Assembly (NCBI GenBank): GCA_038503035.1
Contig: JAVSML010025181.1
Span: forward strand, 186,001-250,000
Direction of reading: 5' to 3'
Length of the DNA stretch: 64,000 nt
From: Crocodylus rhombifer
Lineage: Eukaryota; Chordata; Crocodylia; Crocodylidae
Positions 33,901 through 48,900 of this stretch are shown here, one piece after another (the stretch's first letter is position 1; every line of letters begins with the position of its first letter). Under the pieces are notes generated by a model. The model was not told where the DNA came from. It searched no databases and saw nothing but the letters and a program-made list of their open reading frames with translations. The position numbers and the translations under genes are program-made.

Positions 33901-36900
33901 TCTGTATTTGTGAGTTTGGACAGTTAGGGTACCTTCACTGAGTGATTTGATTATTGATTCATGCCCATCAGATGCTTCATCAGCAACAGACATAATTTAC
34001 ACAATGCTGAGTTATATTTTAGTGCTGTAGGATATCTAATAGCTATATCCAGCCAGAACAATTTTCATTTATTTGAGAAGGCTGTCATCTTCCTTATGCT
34101 TTGCTGTACCATAGTTGTTTCTTATGCCTGTAGGTTGCTGGTGATTGTCTACATGCATCGAACCTACTTAAACTACATAGAATGGGTTGCTACTAGAGGT
34201 GCATCAATACTTGGGTCCATATCATATTGGCACTTATAACAGGAAAATTGCCATAATGAGCAATTGGCTTTATCTGGCTAATGTGGCCGATAATATCGCC
34301 AATAAATGTTGTGTACATGCGTGCAGCATGCATGTGGCCAGTGCGGCAATTTGCAAAGCAGTGTTTGGGTGGTAAATCTGGGGGGGGAAGGGGTGTGAAG
34401 GGGCAGATCGAGGCCCTTGTGGTGAGGGAGGGAGTGGGGCTGGGGCAGGGGTTTGGGCATGTGTTGCCCAGCTAGGATGGGGTGTGGGACAGAGCCACGA
34501 CAAGGTTGTTCGGTGGGGCAGCTCCCGTGCACAGATCTGTGGGGTGCACTCCCACCATGGTTCCCTTGAGTTTGTGCATAGTAGCAGGATTCACCCCCCT
34601 TTTCTCCACACTCCCCAGACAAGCTATGTGCCTCCATCCCACTTCCTGCCCCGGCTGGGCAACACCTGCCTCAGTCTTAGGCCCAGCTCCACTTGCTCCC
34701 TCATAGCATGGGCCTTGATCTGTCCCTTCTCCCCCAACAGGCTTACCAGCTGGATGCTGCTTTGGAAGCTGCTGGGCTGCATATTGGCAATTGAATCAGA
34801 ATTGACTTATATTTCTCATTAATAATTGGCCATCGGTATCGGCCCACAAAATCTTTATTGGTGCACCTGTAGTTGTTGCAGACTGTTGAGATTTGTTCAG
34901 TTATGAGTAAGATTGTCCAATGTAGATAGAGCTATTTTAAGAGGCTTCCCTTTTTAAAAATTTTTTTTTTTTTAACACTGGGATTGGCTTTTTGAGAATT
35001 TTCTACAAAATGATTCTATGTGACATTTAGAACTTAACAGATAAAGTATATTAATATTATTTTATATGAGTATAACCCAGAGGTAGGCAACCCCTAGCAC
35101 GGGTGCCAGGGCGTAGTACACGAAGGCATTTTTCTTGGCATGTGTGCTTTGAAGCAGATGGCAGGGAAGGGGCTGGGGCTGCACTGCCAGGATTGGGTTC
35201 CTTCTGTCTCCCCAGCCATCCACTCCTGGTACACCAATATCTTACAAGTCAGTTGCAGGTATATTTGGTATAACCTCTTTCATTCAACTATCTCCATTTG
35301 CCAGGCATCTAGGAGGGAGCCCTGTTGAGCTGTTTGGCATGCCTATGCAGGGGAGTAGAATGTCATAATGCATTCCTTTTTCTGGCCCTCACAGATTTGG
35401 GTTCAGGCACAGAGAAGCTGCTGTTCATGTCCTACTCTTTCTTTCTCGGGTGGGTTGGCTTTTCCTCTGCTGCTCCCCACCACAGTCTGTGCTGCTCAAT
35501 TGTTTGGAGGCTGAAGTAACATGACTTAGATATGACACTGTTGTTGTTTTTTTAAATTTCCTTTTGAGCAAAGGGGAGCAGGGACCGAATTTTAATGGAG
35601 TGTATACCATGCACTTGCAAATTATAAGAGTTTGCACCTACCTTATATGCTTTTAGTTGTCTGCTCTGATCATATCAATTTCATTGGCTAATTAGTGTCC
35701 ATATACTTAGGGTAATAGAGTAAACAACTCTGTCCTCTTCACATTCAACTGCTAACTGCATTGTCAGTATTTAGGTTTCTCTGAAATATTCGACAGTATT
35801 TTTCCCCATTTAGAAACAGGTTGTAGTTTCCTAATCCTTGTTTTAGTTTGTTTTTATTGACAAAGATATTTCAAGTTAATAGAAAACCTGGGTAGTTACC
35901 AAATTTAACAACATGAATTTACTTTTTCTTCCTAGGTATGAATGCAGCAGTACGTGCAGTAGTGCGCATGGGGATCTATGTAGAAGCCAAAGTGTATTTT
36001 GTGTATGAGGTTAGTTTTAATATTTTCTTTTGAATATGTTTGCATCTTGTTGCAGAAACTTCATATGGAGTTTAAAGGTGTGATGTTGATGTTGTTGCTT
36101 GTAATTATAATCTGTGATTTACCTTGTAACTTCCAGGAGATAGTGTTCTTTTTTTTAAATTTGTTTATGAAGTTTGACTCCTGGTTCTTCGTCTTGGTTT
36201 CCCTACATCATCGGAGCTTGGAAATACTGAGCGCTTCCCCATCATAGAGGATGGAATTTGGCTCAGCAATGGCTTATTTATCTATGTGTCTATTATGCTA
36301 CATGGCTTGTCTATTACTGAGTAGAAGGGCCTCAATTTTCGAAATATTTGTTCTCACAACATTCTTGCAAGTTGGAGAAATGTGAATAAATCCATTTTGA
36401 AGATGGGGAACTTGGGAGGGCAGTGGGGGAGAGGGGGAGGAAGGGGAAAGGTCAGTGATAAGGATAGTGCCAAACTGGTGCTGTAATCACTGGGCTGGTT
36501 TTTTTTTCACATGTTAAGGAGATGTGTTGATAGCCTACAAAATGAAAGGCCTTCTGCTTTTTCTTTAAGCACCAGAAGTTTTTTAGCAGCAATTGATGAG
36601 CATATACGTGTGAAGTGTCCTACACATGGGCCCTGGAAATTTGAAAGTGTCTAAGTTTAGAGGTTTAATGGGCAAAATAAATCTTTGGTTTAGGTTAAAA
36701 TGAGGTAAGACATTTTTCCTAACTAAAACTGATTTTACTGTTGTCCCTAGCACGCATTCATTTAAAGGCACCATGGAATCTGAATTCCTGATCTCAACAG
36801 TCAAACCTCCTGCTATATCACACATTCATAGCAGGCAGCATGACTTTGGGATCAGGATCAGATCCCAATATCACTCTTACTAATTGCCAGCACATGGGAG

Positions 36901-39900
36901 GGCATCCAGACTACAGTTACCTTATTTCCAGTTCCGAAAAAGAAGACACCTGTTGGGGGACACCTCACTCCAACCCACAGCTCCCCATTCCTGCTGCTTT
37001 CCCTAACTCCCAGCCCACAGTCCCTTGTTCCCCCAGGCTGTGCTGTTGATTCTGAGTCCCAATCTGCTCCGCCCTCACAGCACCCTGCTCTCCCGAGCCC
37101 TGCCAGAAGGGGCCCCAGCTGCCCCCATTTTGACCAGGCTGGAGAGCAGTGACTGCAATTCATGTGGGCAGTAGCAGAACGTACCTGGTCCCAGTGCAGG
37201 ATGGAGAGAAGAGGAGGGGAGGCCTGTGGCACCCTCACACTGAGCAGGGGCTCCTGCGCTGTGCCAGGCAGCCTGGCCAAAGCCCCCTGACCCCTCTTCC
37301 CCAGGCAGTGTCTCCTGGCCACCCCACCCCCACGAGCACAGGCACTAGCCCCGTGCTGTCGGCCTGGGCATGGAGTTCCCTGCTGCCCTCAAAGGGTCCT
37401 CCTTCCCTGCCACTTCCTCCACTGGAGGGGCTGGCACTTGGCCCCAACCCCAGCTCTTCAACCTCTGTCTCCCACAGACCTACATGCATTCAGCTGCTTA
37501 GGCGTGTGCAGATGCATGTGATGCTTCATGCTTCTAGTTGCCCTTCCCCAGCTCCCACCAGTGGAACAAAGTAAAATCCCAGACGCTGTTCAGATTTCAA
37601 AAAAATGCCTGGACAGAGATCAGATGATTCAAAAAGAGGGTGTGTATGGTAATCCTAATCCAGGCTCATGATCCTGGGCTCCCCCTGCCCTGGCAAGATG
37701 ACAGCTGGGTGCTTGCAGCTGAACAAGATCCAGTGCAATCCTGGGGCAAGGACCAACAATCTGCTTATTGTTGGCACCAGCCCCCAGACTACTTTGTGGC
37801 TGGTTTGAAACCCTGGTGCATCTCAGGGCCAGGACTGACTATCAGATGATTGTGAGCATAAGTCTTAGGGTGGCCCTGGACATGTCACATGGTTAATTTA
37901 AGGTCCCTTCCAACCCTACCAACTATGAAACGATGAATAGCTAGGGTACTCATTAATTTGAGAATACCTAGAAATTCTTTTGTCTCACAGCTATTTGGTA
38001 GCTGTTTTGCAAGAGCTGGGTGTTTTTTGGGGGGGGTTTGGTTTATTTTTGGTTTGGGGGTGTTTTTGATCTAATGAGTTCTTTAGCGAGTAGAATTGTG
38101 GGAAATTTTAGCTACTTTTTTAGCCCAAGAATAACCTTGTTTTGCAAACCATAATGTATTTACTTTAATAAGTCTGGCAACAGAAATGTTGCTTTTTTTC
38201 CAAATAAAGGGCTGACATTTTCCTTACTTGCTTTAAAATCTAGTTCTGTTTTAAAGATTTTTACATTTTTATGTCACATCATTTTTATATTTTAACACTT
38301 TTATGCTAGCAAATTGCCCGTCCCTTTCCCACCCTTACCTGGGGTCCTGAGGGCCTCCCAGGGTCTGCAGCAGGGGTGATCCAGTCAGGCAGCAGTGGCT
38401 TTGGCCGGCCAGGCTCTGGTTTTGAGTGGCGTGCGCTGCCCCTGCATATACTGCTTTCCTTTCGTTTGCGCTGTGTCCCTTCCCTCCCCCTCCCCTTCCT
38501 CCCTGTTAGCTGTGGATGGGGTGGGGGGAAGGGCACCAGACTCTAGCTCTGGGGAGCAGGCCCAGGGTGGGCGAGGCCAGTGCTGCTGGCTTCGTTCCCC
38601 TGCTCCATCCCCTCTGTTATGGCAGCACTCCGGTCCCCATTGTCCCCCTCTGTCTCCAAGGCCCCTCAGTCCCTCGCCTGTTAAGAATGATGGGGAAGGT
38701 GGGTGGGTGAGGACAGATGCCTGTGTTCCTTCCCCTGGCCTTGGGCCAGGGCCTTTGCCATTACTCCCCTGCCCCTGTTGTTTGGGGCCGGGGCCATTCC
38801 CCACCACCCTTCGCTGCTTTGGGCTGGGGCCAAGCCCACTTGCCACCTCTACCCCACTGCTTTGGGCTGGGCCTGGGGCCTGGGCTGGGACTGGGGCCTG
38901 GGCTGGTCCCCACCCCCCCCCCCCCCCCCCCCCGCTACTCTTTGGGTCAGGGCCAGGACTGGGACTGGGGAGTTCTCCCCCTGCCACCTCAGGCCAGGAC
39001 TAGGGCTGCTCCCTGCCTCCCCCTGCCACTTCCCCTCCAGTCCCTCAGTTTCCACTGTCATGGCGGTGTCTGTCCCTGTCTGTGTAGGGCACTCTGATTG
39101 GCTGTTGAGACAACCAGCCAGAGCGCGAATAAAGTGTTATGGATGGACAGACGGACAGATTTAGGCTTTTATAATATTAGAATTATAAAATATATATTTT
39201 TATATATTTTAACATAGCCAGTATTTAGAGTAACTTATATATAAAATAAACAAAATATATATTCCCATTTGGAAATATATATTCCTATAATATTAATATA
39301 TTCCTTTAATAATATATTCCAGTTTGGAAATTAACCCGTCTGTTTGGTTTATAATCCCAAACTATATGACTTGCTGGAGTAGCTGGTGTGAAGAAAGAAT
39401 AGGGTCCTGCATCAAGATGACAGAGCAAATAGGAAAGAACCGAGAAGTTGGGTTTTTAGGGCTTAGGGCCAGATCCTGAACTATGACCAAAAGTTACACT
39501 GTGCAACTGAAACATCAGTCTGCAAAGGTGTCTTAACATTCCTGTGTACTAGCTTGATCGTGGTGCTTCTGTGTATATGGGGTGTGTTAAACTCATTCTA
39601 GGCTACAGTGAAAAGGAGAGGCCAAAAATAAAGCTGAAAATCAGTGAGATAGATGCATGTTCCGTTTGAGCTCCTTTCTCCATGCTCCAAGGGGTTTAGC
39701 AATAAAGACATGGCATGCAAAAGCTCTAACATCATTTCTGAGAGTAGAACCTTGACCTTATTTACAAAAATGTAGGACATAAGTATTTAGTTTAAGTATC
39801 TTTAAAGTGTAGGGTAACTAGTCCTTATATCCTCTTCTTTAGAAGAACATTTCCACTTCCATATAGCTGTGTGGGAGAACAAACCATCTGATTTGGTGAT

Positions 39901-42900
39901 TCAACAAAATGCACTTAACCGCTTCTTACCAGAGTCAGTAACTGTTAGCAAGACAAGCTATGTCAATATTGCTATTCTGTTACAGAGTCATTCTAAGATG
40001 GTTTTTTTTGTGGATAGTAACTTTTATTTACTGTTGCAGCAAAATTGTTCAAAGAACTTCCCTTCACTTTTTTTTGGCATATTCTATTTGACTACCTTGT
40101 TGCAATACATTTGCAAGAAAATTAAAAGTATTTTTTACCAGACCGTTTAATCCACATAAATGGATAGTGGCTGATGGTTTTTTAGTTTGTAGTTTTCCCA
40201 ATGCTTTCTAGGAGAATTCAGCTCAAAAGGAGAATTGGAGATAATCATGTGCAAGTTGCTACAATTTGCTGACATAACCATACAGAAATTGTGAGGTGAA
40301 TATTGATGTAAAAACAATGTGGCCACTGTTCAGGTTGAGCAGTGATTCCACTACATAGGAACAGTCTATCTTGTTTACATTTGTCTAGATCTGGGACAAA
40401 TAGACCTGTGATGCATTTTAAGTAGGGGATGTGATTGTGGGAAAGGAATTTGTTTTTAATCTAACTCATTCAAGACTGGAGTGCAAGTAGCCTCCACATT
40501 GTTGAGGCACTGCGTCGTCTTTTTTTTTTTTTATTTAAACATGAAGTCACTTTTTCTTTCATAGCTGCATGCATAAAGGTATGCTTTTAAGGAACGGAAT
40601 TCAACTAATACATATTTTTCAGTGCTTTGGAAACAAATGCTAAGAGCGGTAATATTAACTGGTTTTACTTTTATATGTTATTACAATAGAATCTAAAGAC
40701 TCCAGTCATGTCATTGTTCTGTGATACTGTATATTGCCCAGTGGTAAATGTGCCTTTGCATATCTGCTGCCCTTTTTGGTTTTAATAGTCCAGTGAATTA
40801 TGCATTTAGGAACCTTTGTTAAATACAGAACACAGCAGTTTAAATAAGCACAGTTTTGAAAGTGACCATGTTCAAAAAAAGCATTCCAAAATGCAAGTGA
40901 ATTATCTGAGAATTCTAATGACTTTGACACTTTAGTGTCTGTGCATACTTCAGTATATATTTCATAGTTCTTTGAAACTCAAATGGTTCATACGGAAACT
41001 GCTAGAGAAACTGAGAGAATAAAAAGGAGAGGGGAAAAAAGGAACAGAGCTGTAGCACGATGAGTTAGAAATATATTTAAAAGCACCAGACTGTTTCAAG
41101 AGGTTATGTTAGGAATTAACTTCTGAATACCAGAAGTAAAATTTCTGTATTCATTAACTGGGATTAAGTGAAAAATTTTAGGCTCGTTAAGCATCAGTTG
41201 TGCAAAGTACATAGTGAGAGGTTCTGAGGTTTTTAAAACCTTATAACTCAGTGACTACACCTTAGGGCTAAGTACAGACAGTCAAAAAGCTCAAGCCTAA
41301 ATTGTTTCAGTCTTCACAGATTAGTCTAAACTGTGCAGATTGAACCTATGAGCAAGTGAACAGACATTCACTTTTGATTCTGCAAATGTAGCCACATGAC
41401 TGCGGTGGCCCAGGCCATAAGCTGGGGGTGCTAGAGAACACCTCCCTGCTCACCTGGAGCAGACAGCTTGGGTCAAGGCTAGCCTTTCCACCCTATGTGA
41501 GGAGTTGCAGGGGGAAATGCAAAGCATCTTGGGATGCTGGGGGACTGTGAGTTAACTTGAAGCTGGAGGGGATCTGGGACAGAAGTTCAGTAAACCAATT
41601 TACCCTAAATCAGTAAAGTCTGATACTGTATCCATCCAGATTTATCTTAAACTGGTTTGGGCTATTTTGAAACCAGGTTGTACACACTGGACTTCTGTTG
41701 TGTTATAGATTTGAACGGGTTTCCAATCACTTTTACCAGTTTATGTGTAATTTCAGTCCCTAGCCTAGAAGACTGGACAACATAATCCCCAGTGAATGCT
41801 TGCCCATATGTCTAAATTACAGAACTTTGTATAATTCATTTTGATTGGCAGTTTTTCACAAACAGCTAGCATGAGGGTGTATGTTGGCAGAACTCCGTGG
41901 GAAAGTTTCCACCATGGCCATCATTCTATGTGTTTTGTAATCAGTAAAATGGTTTCTTTGTTTTCCTGAGCACTAGCAATTGTCAGATGAGCCCACTAAT
42001 TAAAAGAGAATAACTGTATAAATAAAATACTACAGTCTGGTATGCCATCCCAGGAAAGGGTCAGTATATTCTTTTTCATATGCTTTCCTCCTAGAAATTG
42101 AGAACAAGAGGTGAGGTTTTTCTCAAAATTTATAAGTATACCCTATTCCATATGGATCTCAGAGTATCTGCTAATTATCATCACCCCTATGCTCAACTGT
42201 AGGCCAGGCTAACCAAAGCTGCACTCTGCTCTTTCTCTTTTGATTTAGAGTTAGGAATATAGGACTGTAAGGGGCCTCCTGGGTCACTGAGTTCAGTTCA
42301 GTTCATGTAAGAAGTCATTTACCAGAGGATTGCTCAAAATTGTCACTTCAGACCTTCCCTAACAAGTACAAGGCTTGATATGTGAAACACCAATATCACC
42401 CCATAACATACCACACCACATTTGGAGATTGGTATGATCCCGATCAGAAAAACAAGATTCTCTAGGCAGAAATCTCTCAGTGTTCTATGTATGGGCAGGA
42501 ACGTCAGTCTTAGCTGTGACTAGTGTCTCAATACCTGCTCAGCTCCAGGAGCCAGCAGCATTCATCAGTGGGAAGAAATTCCTTTCTGCTCCTAACTGAT
42601 GACCAGGAGAAGCCCTAAAGCATGTGATTACCAGACAACTAACCCTATAGAATCATAGAAAATTAAGGTTGTAAGGGATCTGAGGAGGTCATCTAGTCCA
42701 ACCCCCTTCTCAAAGCAGGACCCTCCCCAACTAGATCATCCCAGCCAAGGCTTTGTCTAGCCAAGGATGGAGATTCCACATCCTCTCTGGGTAACCTGTT
42801 CCAGTGTTTTACTACCCTCCGTTCTTTTACTACCCCAGCCCGATTCCTTACAAAGAGCCTCGTTACATGGGACACTTCATATGTGTTATATTTCGATCAT

Positions 42901-45900
42901 AGTCAGCATTAATAAGACGTGGGAAGTTTTCTGAGCGGTTTCATATTAATGCTTACTATAATCCAAATATAGTTTGTAGTACCACACCTCAGCCAGCTGA
43001 AGAATCCGGTGTGGTCCCAGGCATGAGACCTGAAAATCACCTGATTTTCAGCCTCAGGCCTAGAATCTCACCAGAGCCAGTTGGAGACTCCTGTGTGGTC
43101 TTAGGGCTGGAGCTGTTGTGGGTTCCACCCCTGGGATTGCAATCAATCATATGATCTCTGTGAAGCAGTCCCATGTTAAGGCAATGCATGATACTTAATA
43201 TGATTGGGAGATGCTTCTCCCTTGACAAGGCGTAACTCTACTATGTTGCGAAAGCTCTTGGCACGTATTATCCTGCTTGAATGCTTAGATGCTAGAATTT
43301 TAAGTGCAGTTAACATGTGGTGCATGTAACGTGTAATGACCCCTTAAGTGTTGAATGTAGAATGGAAGGAGTGTAACATTTCCGAAGTCCAGGAGGTTTT
43401 TTTCTTTCCATGTGCCTATTGCACCAATGTGTTGGAGGTAACCTCCTTATGAAGCTGAGTTAAGGTTTTCCTTTGAGTGACATCTTCCTGCTTCTTTTGA
43501 AATGTATAGATGTCCTGTGATTAGAGTTAAGAATAATGTGGCAATCGTGACACTGGGCATGTCTACAGCGATGTTGCTATGGAACTGTGCTTCAGTACTT
43601 CCTTTTGGAAGTACTAAAGCATGGCACAGTACGGGCTGTTACTGCACAGATAGATTTCACCGCTACGTCACTGTCATGGTACACTATACATGGGGAGTGC
43701 ACTGCTACAGCGACATAACTGGCAATTGTGTAGATGTGATCATTGTGTTGCTGTACCATGCTATACGGTGACATAGTGTGTTGCTATGCCACTGTAGTGT
43801 GACGTGTAGACATGCCCTGTGTTGGTTTGAAGCATTTGAGAAAAAACTAACTTTTAGATGAAATCCCACTTTACAAACCCGGAACTAGTATAAAATAGAT
43901 GTCATGTGGTCAGTGCTTAAATAATTAAAGAATGTCAGAGCATTTTGATTATCAAAAGCTTTCATTATATTTAATCAGTCTTCTACAGTGTTTCATACAA
44001 AGCTCTTGTTATTCCAAGTTTATTTATAGTGGGTCTGCCATTGACATAATTATAATTTGAACCCTGTGTTCTTCCAAGTTTTTCTAAACTGGCTCTCATG
44101 CATGCACCAGTTGGCAAGATGAACTGATTTAAGAAAAAAACAAAGACAGTAGAGCTACAATGGACGTTTAGGTTTAACCCTGGGCAAGCGGTAGTAACTA
44201 GTTTTGTCTCTTCAAGAAGAGGTTTTCTGAGTTATTGTGTCTCAGAGGTGCCCTTTGAGAGAACTGCACCAGAACTCATTATTTTTGTAGTGGAAAGAAC
44301 ATGCTGCATTTTTTTTTATTGCCAAAGGCAATGAACAGCTGTCACCCAGACAGCTCCATCCACTTCTTGTCCAACTTACATCCTTCTTGTAGAGAGACCA
44401 TTGGCATGCAGCTCCTGCTGCCCCCCTCAGTGCCTAAATGAAATGATAGTGGCTTCTTGTGGTTACAGAAGGTACTATGGGTTATGCCTTACTCATTTGC
44501 AAAGCTGTGTAGGACCCAGTAATAACTTATTCCTAAATTAGCTGGTAAGCTATTTTAACTTTGAATAGTCTTTCAGATGTAGTTTGTCTCATGGTTTTTT
44601 CCCTCTGGTATGGTATGTTTGTTAATCATACATGATTTAGCTGTGTAAAGTTGCTTATATGTGATCAAAGGATCTGGAAGGATTCTCCTCGGTTTGTTTT
44701 TGTGGTACAAAAACTTACATGAAGAGCCTGAGCAGACATTAATATGTGGCGCCCTGAAAAGCGTATTTTCCTTCCTGCTTGGCTTGAGCAGCAGAGTTCA
44801 GCAAGCAACAGATTGTCTTCTGGGAGCTCGGGATGGGGAAGGGGGGAGGAGAACAGCACCCTGGGATGCTGGAGAACTGTGCTATGGCTTCTCTCAAAAG
44901 AAAACGAGTAGAGACATTTTGTCTCCTGAGAGAAATTCTCCAGAAGTGATTTAACCCTGGTTGTTTCCAGGTTATTTTTTCTCCTGGAGTGGCCATTCTT
45001 GTCCTGGAAGAAAAAACTTAATCATCCGTATAATAATGGTTTCTTCTGGGAGAGCAGCAACTCTTCCAAGAGAAACTGAATGTCTGTATGTGGCCTTAAG
45101 CATATGTCATGTGTTAGATACTTTGACTGTGCGTAACTAGAAGAATGACACAGCAGTGATTAAAATACTTTCATTTTCACGCCTATTTTTCTGTTTCCCA
45201 AGAATAAAATTTCAGTGATTGGTACAAAGAAATGGGTTGTAAATGAATTTTTGACAGCTTGTAGGGTACCATAGAAATGTATTCTGGGTAGCAGAATAAT
45301 ATAGATCTAGGAATTACAGCATTTTCTCTCAGCAGAAAATAGTGATAATGTAATGTTTAGTGTTAATTTTATAAGATATGTATCATTTCTTATATTCTGT
45401 CATTTTCCGTGTCTTCTATTTATGCAGCACAAAGGAATAGTGGAAATGTGAATGTGAGGATAGCATTCTAAGGTGTGTAAATATCATCCAGTGTATAAAA
45501 CAGCATTTCAGAATAGGACAAACACAAGTTCAAACTGCTATACGCAATAATCAGGGATCCGGGTTTTCCGTTTGCCATGGAAAAACACAGTAAAACCTTG
45601 ATTTTCTCCTTTAAAGGAAAATAATGTGGGAAACAGTGGGTTTTCCCATGTAGGCTGGCACAGTTCCAGTCTGTAAGGGGCTGGGGGGAGCAGGAGAGGG
45701 GTGATCAGCAGAGGGTGCCATGTACATGTGCACATGTACACATCACATGGCTGCCAGGCAGCCTGGAGAGCAGCTTCCACAGGTAAGTCTGGTGAGGGGA
45801 TTGAGGCGCCCATAGTGAGGGAGCAAGTGAGTTGGGCAGGGCTGGGGCTGGGGCTGCTGCCCAGTCAGGGCGTTACATGGGGCTTGGGGCCCATGTGCAG

Positions 45901-48900
45901 GGCTGGCATGTGCAGCCACAGGGCTCAGGCAGAGAACGGGATGGAGCTGTGGGCAGCTTGTCTTGGGGGGAGCAATGACAGGGCTGCCTCCCTGCTGCTG
46001 TGAGCAGTCCCCGGGAAAGCATAGGGGGCATTTACCCCCAGATTTGTCCCTGGGACAGGGGCAGGTGTGGGCTGCCTTCTATGGGCTTGGGGCTCCCCAC
46101 CCTGCTGCCCTCCTAGGTGGGACCTGGCACAGCAGGTCAGAGTGGGGCTGGGCGGAGAAGCTCGATGCCACCACTGCAAGCCCCGCACCTCCAAGGCAAG
46201 GCCCCCCCTGCCTGCCCAGCAGCAGCAGGAAGCACAATTCTGGGCCACCACCCCTGCTGCTGCTAGTCGGGCAGGGTGCACCTTGCCGTGGCAGTGCAGG
46301 GCTTGTGGTGGTGGCACTGAGCTTCTTCACTTCGCTCTAACCTGCTGTGCCGAGTCCCACCCGTTGGGCTGCGGAGGCCTCAGGGGGAGGGCATCAGGGC
46401 AGCGAAACCAAGTCCACAGCAAGCAGTCCACTTCCCTCACACTAGTCCCATGGACTCCGCTCTGGCTGTGCCACCTGTGGGGGAGGAGGAGCCAGGCTCT
46501 GCTCCACTGCAGCAGCCACCACCTCCCATGGGCAGCAGCTGGGGCTCAGGCCCTGCTAGGGGGCAGGGGGCTGTGGACCCTGGTCCCTGGCTTCATAGCC
46601 CTGGCAGCTGGGGGCCCCATCTGGCAGGGCTGTGGGGGGGGCAGGGGGCTGTGGTTGGGAGTGAGGGGTGCTGGCTAAGCTGAGGTGAGGGGGTTGTGAG
46701 TAGGGAGTGATAGGCACCAGCAGGGCTGGGGGGGTTGTGGGTAGGGAGTAAGGGGCACTGGCAGGGGTGGGGGGGATGGGGGGTGGGGAGTGAGGGGTTT
46801 TGGGGTTTTTAATCGTAGAAGTTGTGTGTTTCTATCAGAGAATTTGCAGTTTTTAAACGGAGAAAACCTGGATCCCTGGTAACAGTAAATGTCAGGAGGT
46901 GGGGGGTGGGATTGTTAACATAAGCATCAGTTGTGCTAAAAGAATCTCCATGGTATGTGAACACACACAAGTCTTTTTTTTGGCGAGAAATTTCTATATT
47001 TACTCAATTAAAAGATGAGTTTTTCCCCATTTTACTTGGGGCGGGGGGGCTTGTCTTACAATCAAGTATGAGGCAGCAGCAGGGCAGGCAGCTGCTGTGG
47101 CTCTGGCTCTAACTCTGGGTTCTGCTGCATCTGCACCCCCGGTCAGTCTTCCCTCAAGCCCCTGCTTCCCCTTCTCCCACTCTATCCTTCCTTGCTGCAA
47201 TCCCCATTACCTTTGCTCCACACAAGGAGGCTTCAATTTTGCTGCAGCCTTGAACAAGGAGCATGTGCTCCAGCCCAGCCCTGTAGCAGTGGTATTGGCT
47301 CCACGCCACTGCTATAGGGCCAGGCTGGAGCCATACTAAGTGACCCCAGGCTGGAGCAGGGACAGCCTGCTAGCTCAGAGTAAAGATAAGGGGGGGGGAG
47401 AGGTATGGGGGGGAGGGAGAGAAGAAGGTGGGGGGGTGGGAACCTGAGGTTGCAGAGGGCAGAAGGGGTAGGGAGTGAGGAAGAGGAGGTTAGTGGAAGG
47501 GGACTGAGGCTGCAGAGGGCAGGTACAAGAAGGGTAAATGGGGGCGGGGGGGCAGATGAGCAACATGGGGCAAGCTGCCTGCCTCCCTCACTGCCTGCCT
47601 TATTGCCTCCATGCTGTTTGTCCCTCACAGCTTCCTCCACCGCTTACGTCATTACTTCTCCCTCCTCCCAAAAAAAAAATCATGCCCCACCACATGCCCT
47701 CCTATTACCTTCCCCATTGTCTGTCCCACTGCTGCCCTCCTTCTCACCTCTTCCTCCACTGTGTGTAGAGGGGGGGATGGACAAATTTAAGATGATCTTC
47801 TAATCATTAAAATTTTCATTTATAGAATCTAATAAATTTACAGGTTTTCCATGGATAGAATCTGATTATTGGGGTGTCATCTTAAATTCAAGTTCATCTT
47901 GTATTTGAGTAAAAATGGTCATTTAAATCTTTTTCTAAATTTAATCTTCGTGATTTTGGTTGCACCTAGAGGCCCAACTCAGTTGGTATCCCATTGCGCT
48001 CCATGCTGTACAAATAGGAAATGACATGCACTGACCAAAAAAACCCCCAATATCTGCACAGTTCAAACTCAGAGACGAATGAAAAAATATGTCTTAGTTG
48101 TTCAATAGGAAGCTAGCCTAAATGCTGTTAAAAGGTGCAGGTTCTGTGCCTGATTCACATCACTATTTATTTTGACAAACAAGGACCACAGGAGGCCTTT
48201 CTTAAGGCCTGTCATTATTCATCTGACATGTAGCATGGCTTTTTGTAAGTGGGCTTCTTTCACTAGAGGAATGAAGTACTTGTTCTTGTGTAGCACTCTG
48301 GGAGGAATGAGGGAGAGATGTTATGTCTAACTGACATTTCCAAAATAGGAAATGGAAACATGTTTTAAAGGTGTAGCAGTTAACATTTCTATCAGCTTGT
48401 TCAAACAATTCAATTCCTACTTCATGAAAACTAAATCAATAAAAGGTAAAAATGGATGTGAGCTTGCATATATGCAAAATCACTACTGTGTGATTTTGTT
48501 GTCCAGAGCACTTATTAAAATTACATTAAACAGACAGACCAAATGAACAAAAAACAAAACCTTGTGTTAAAGGAACATTATTTAAACTTCAAAGTTAATT
48601 CAACTCAAAAGTGAGGGCAAGCAAGATTTATAGTTGATGGCATACCTTTAAGTCTTCTTCCCGCTTTGCGTAACCACTGCAGGCACTGGTATGCTGTGGA
48701 AAAATAATATATGCTCATATAACTGGATACTATATCCTAATACATATATATGCTGAGGGGACAAATACGAATCTCTCATTTGATTCTTATCCTCAAACCC
48801 ATCCTTGGCAGCTAATTTTTGTCAGAGGTAGAGCAAAGCTCACCTTCCTTAAAATGCAGTTTAATCCCACGACATTCACTTTGGCTTTAATCTTACCCAG

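Larger units (their letters stand above)
18996..35935 (+). other. PFKP intron 1 (16.9 kb)
   Basis: A phase-1 intron from GTACTG to CTTCCTAG. It holds the rest of the CpG island, the 100-N gap, nested DNA transposons (20.4-22.5 kb), a Helitron-like element, a 1.5-kb TIR element, and CR1 copies with a chimeric insertion (29.4-33.5 kb). No further coding exon was recognised. Confidence 0.9.
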
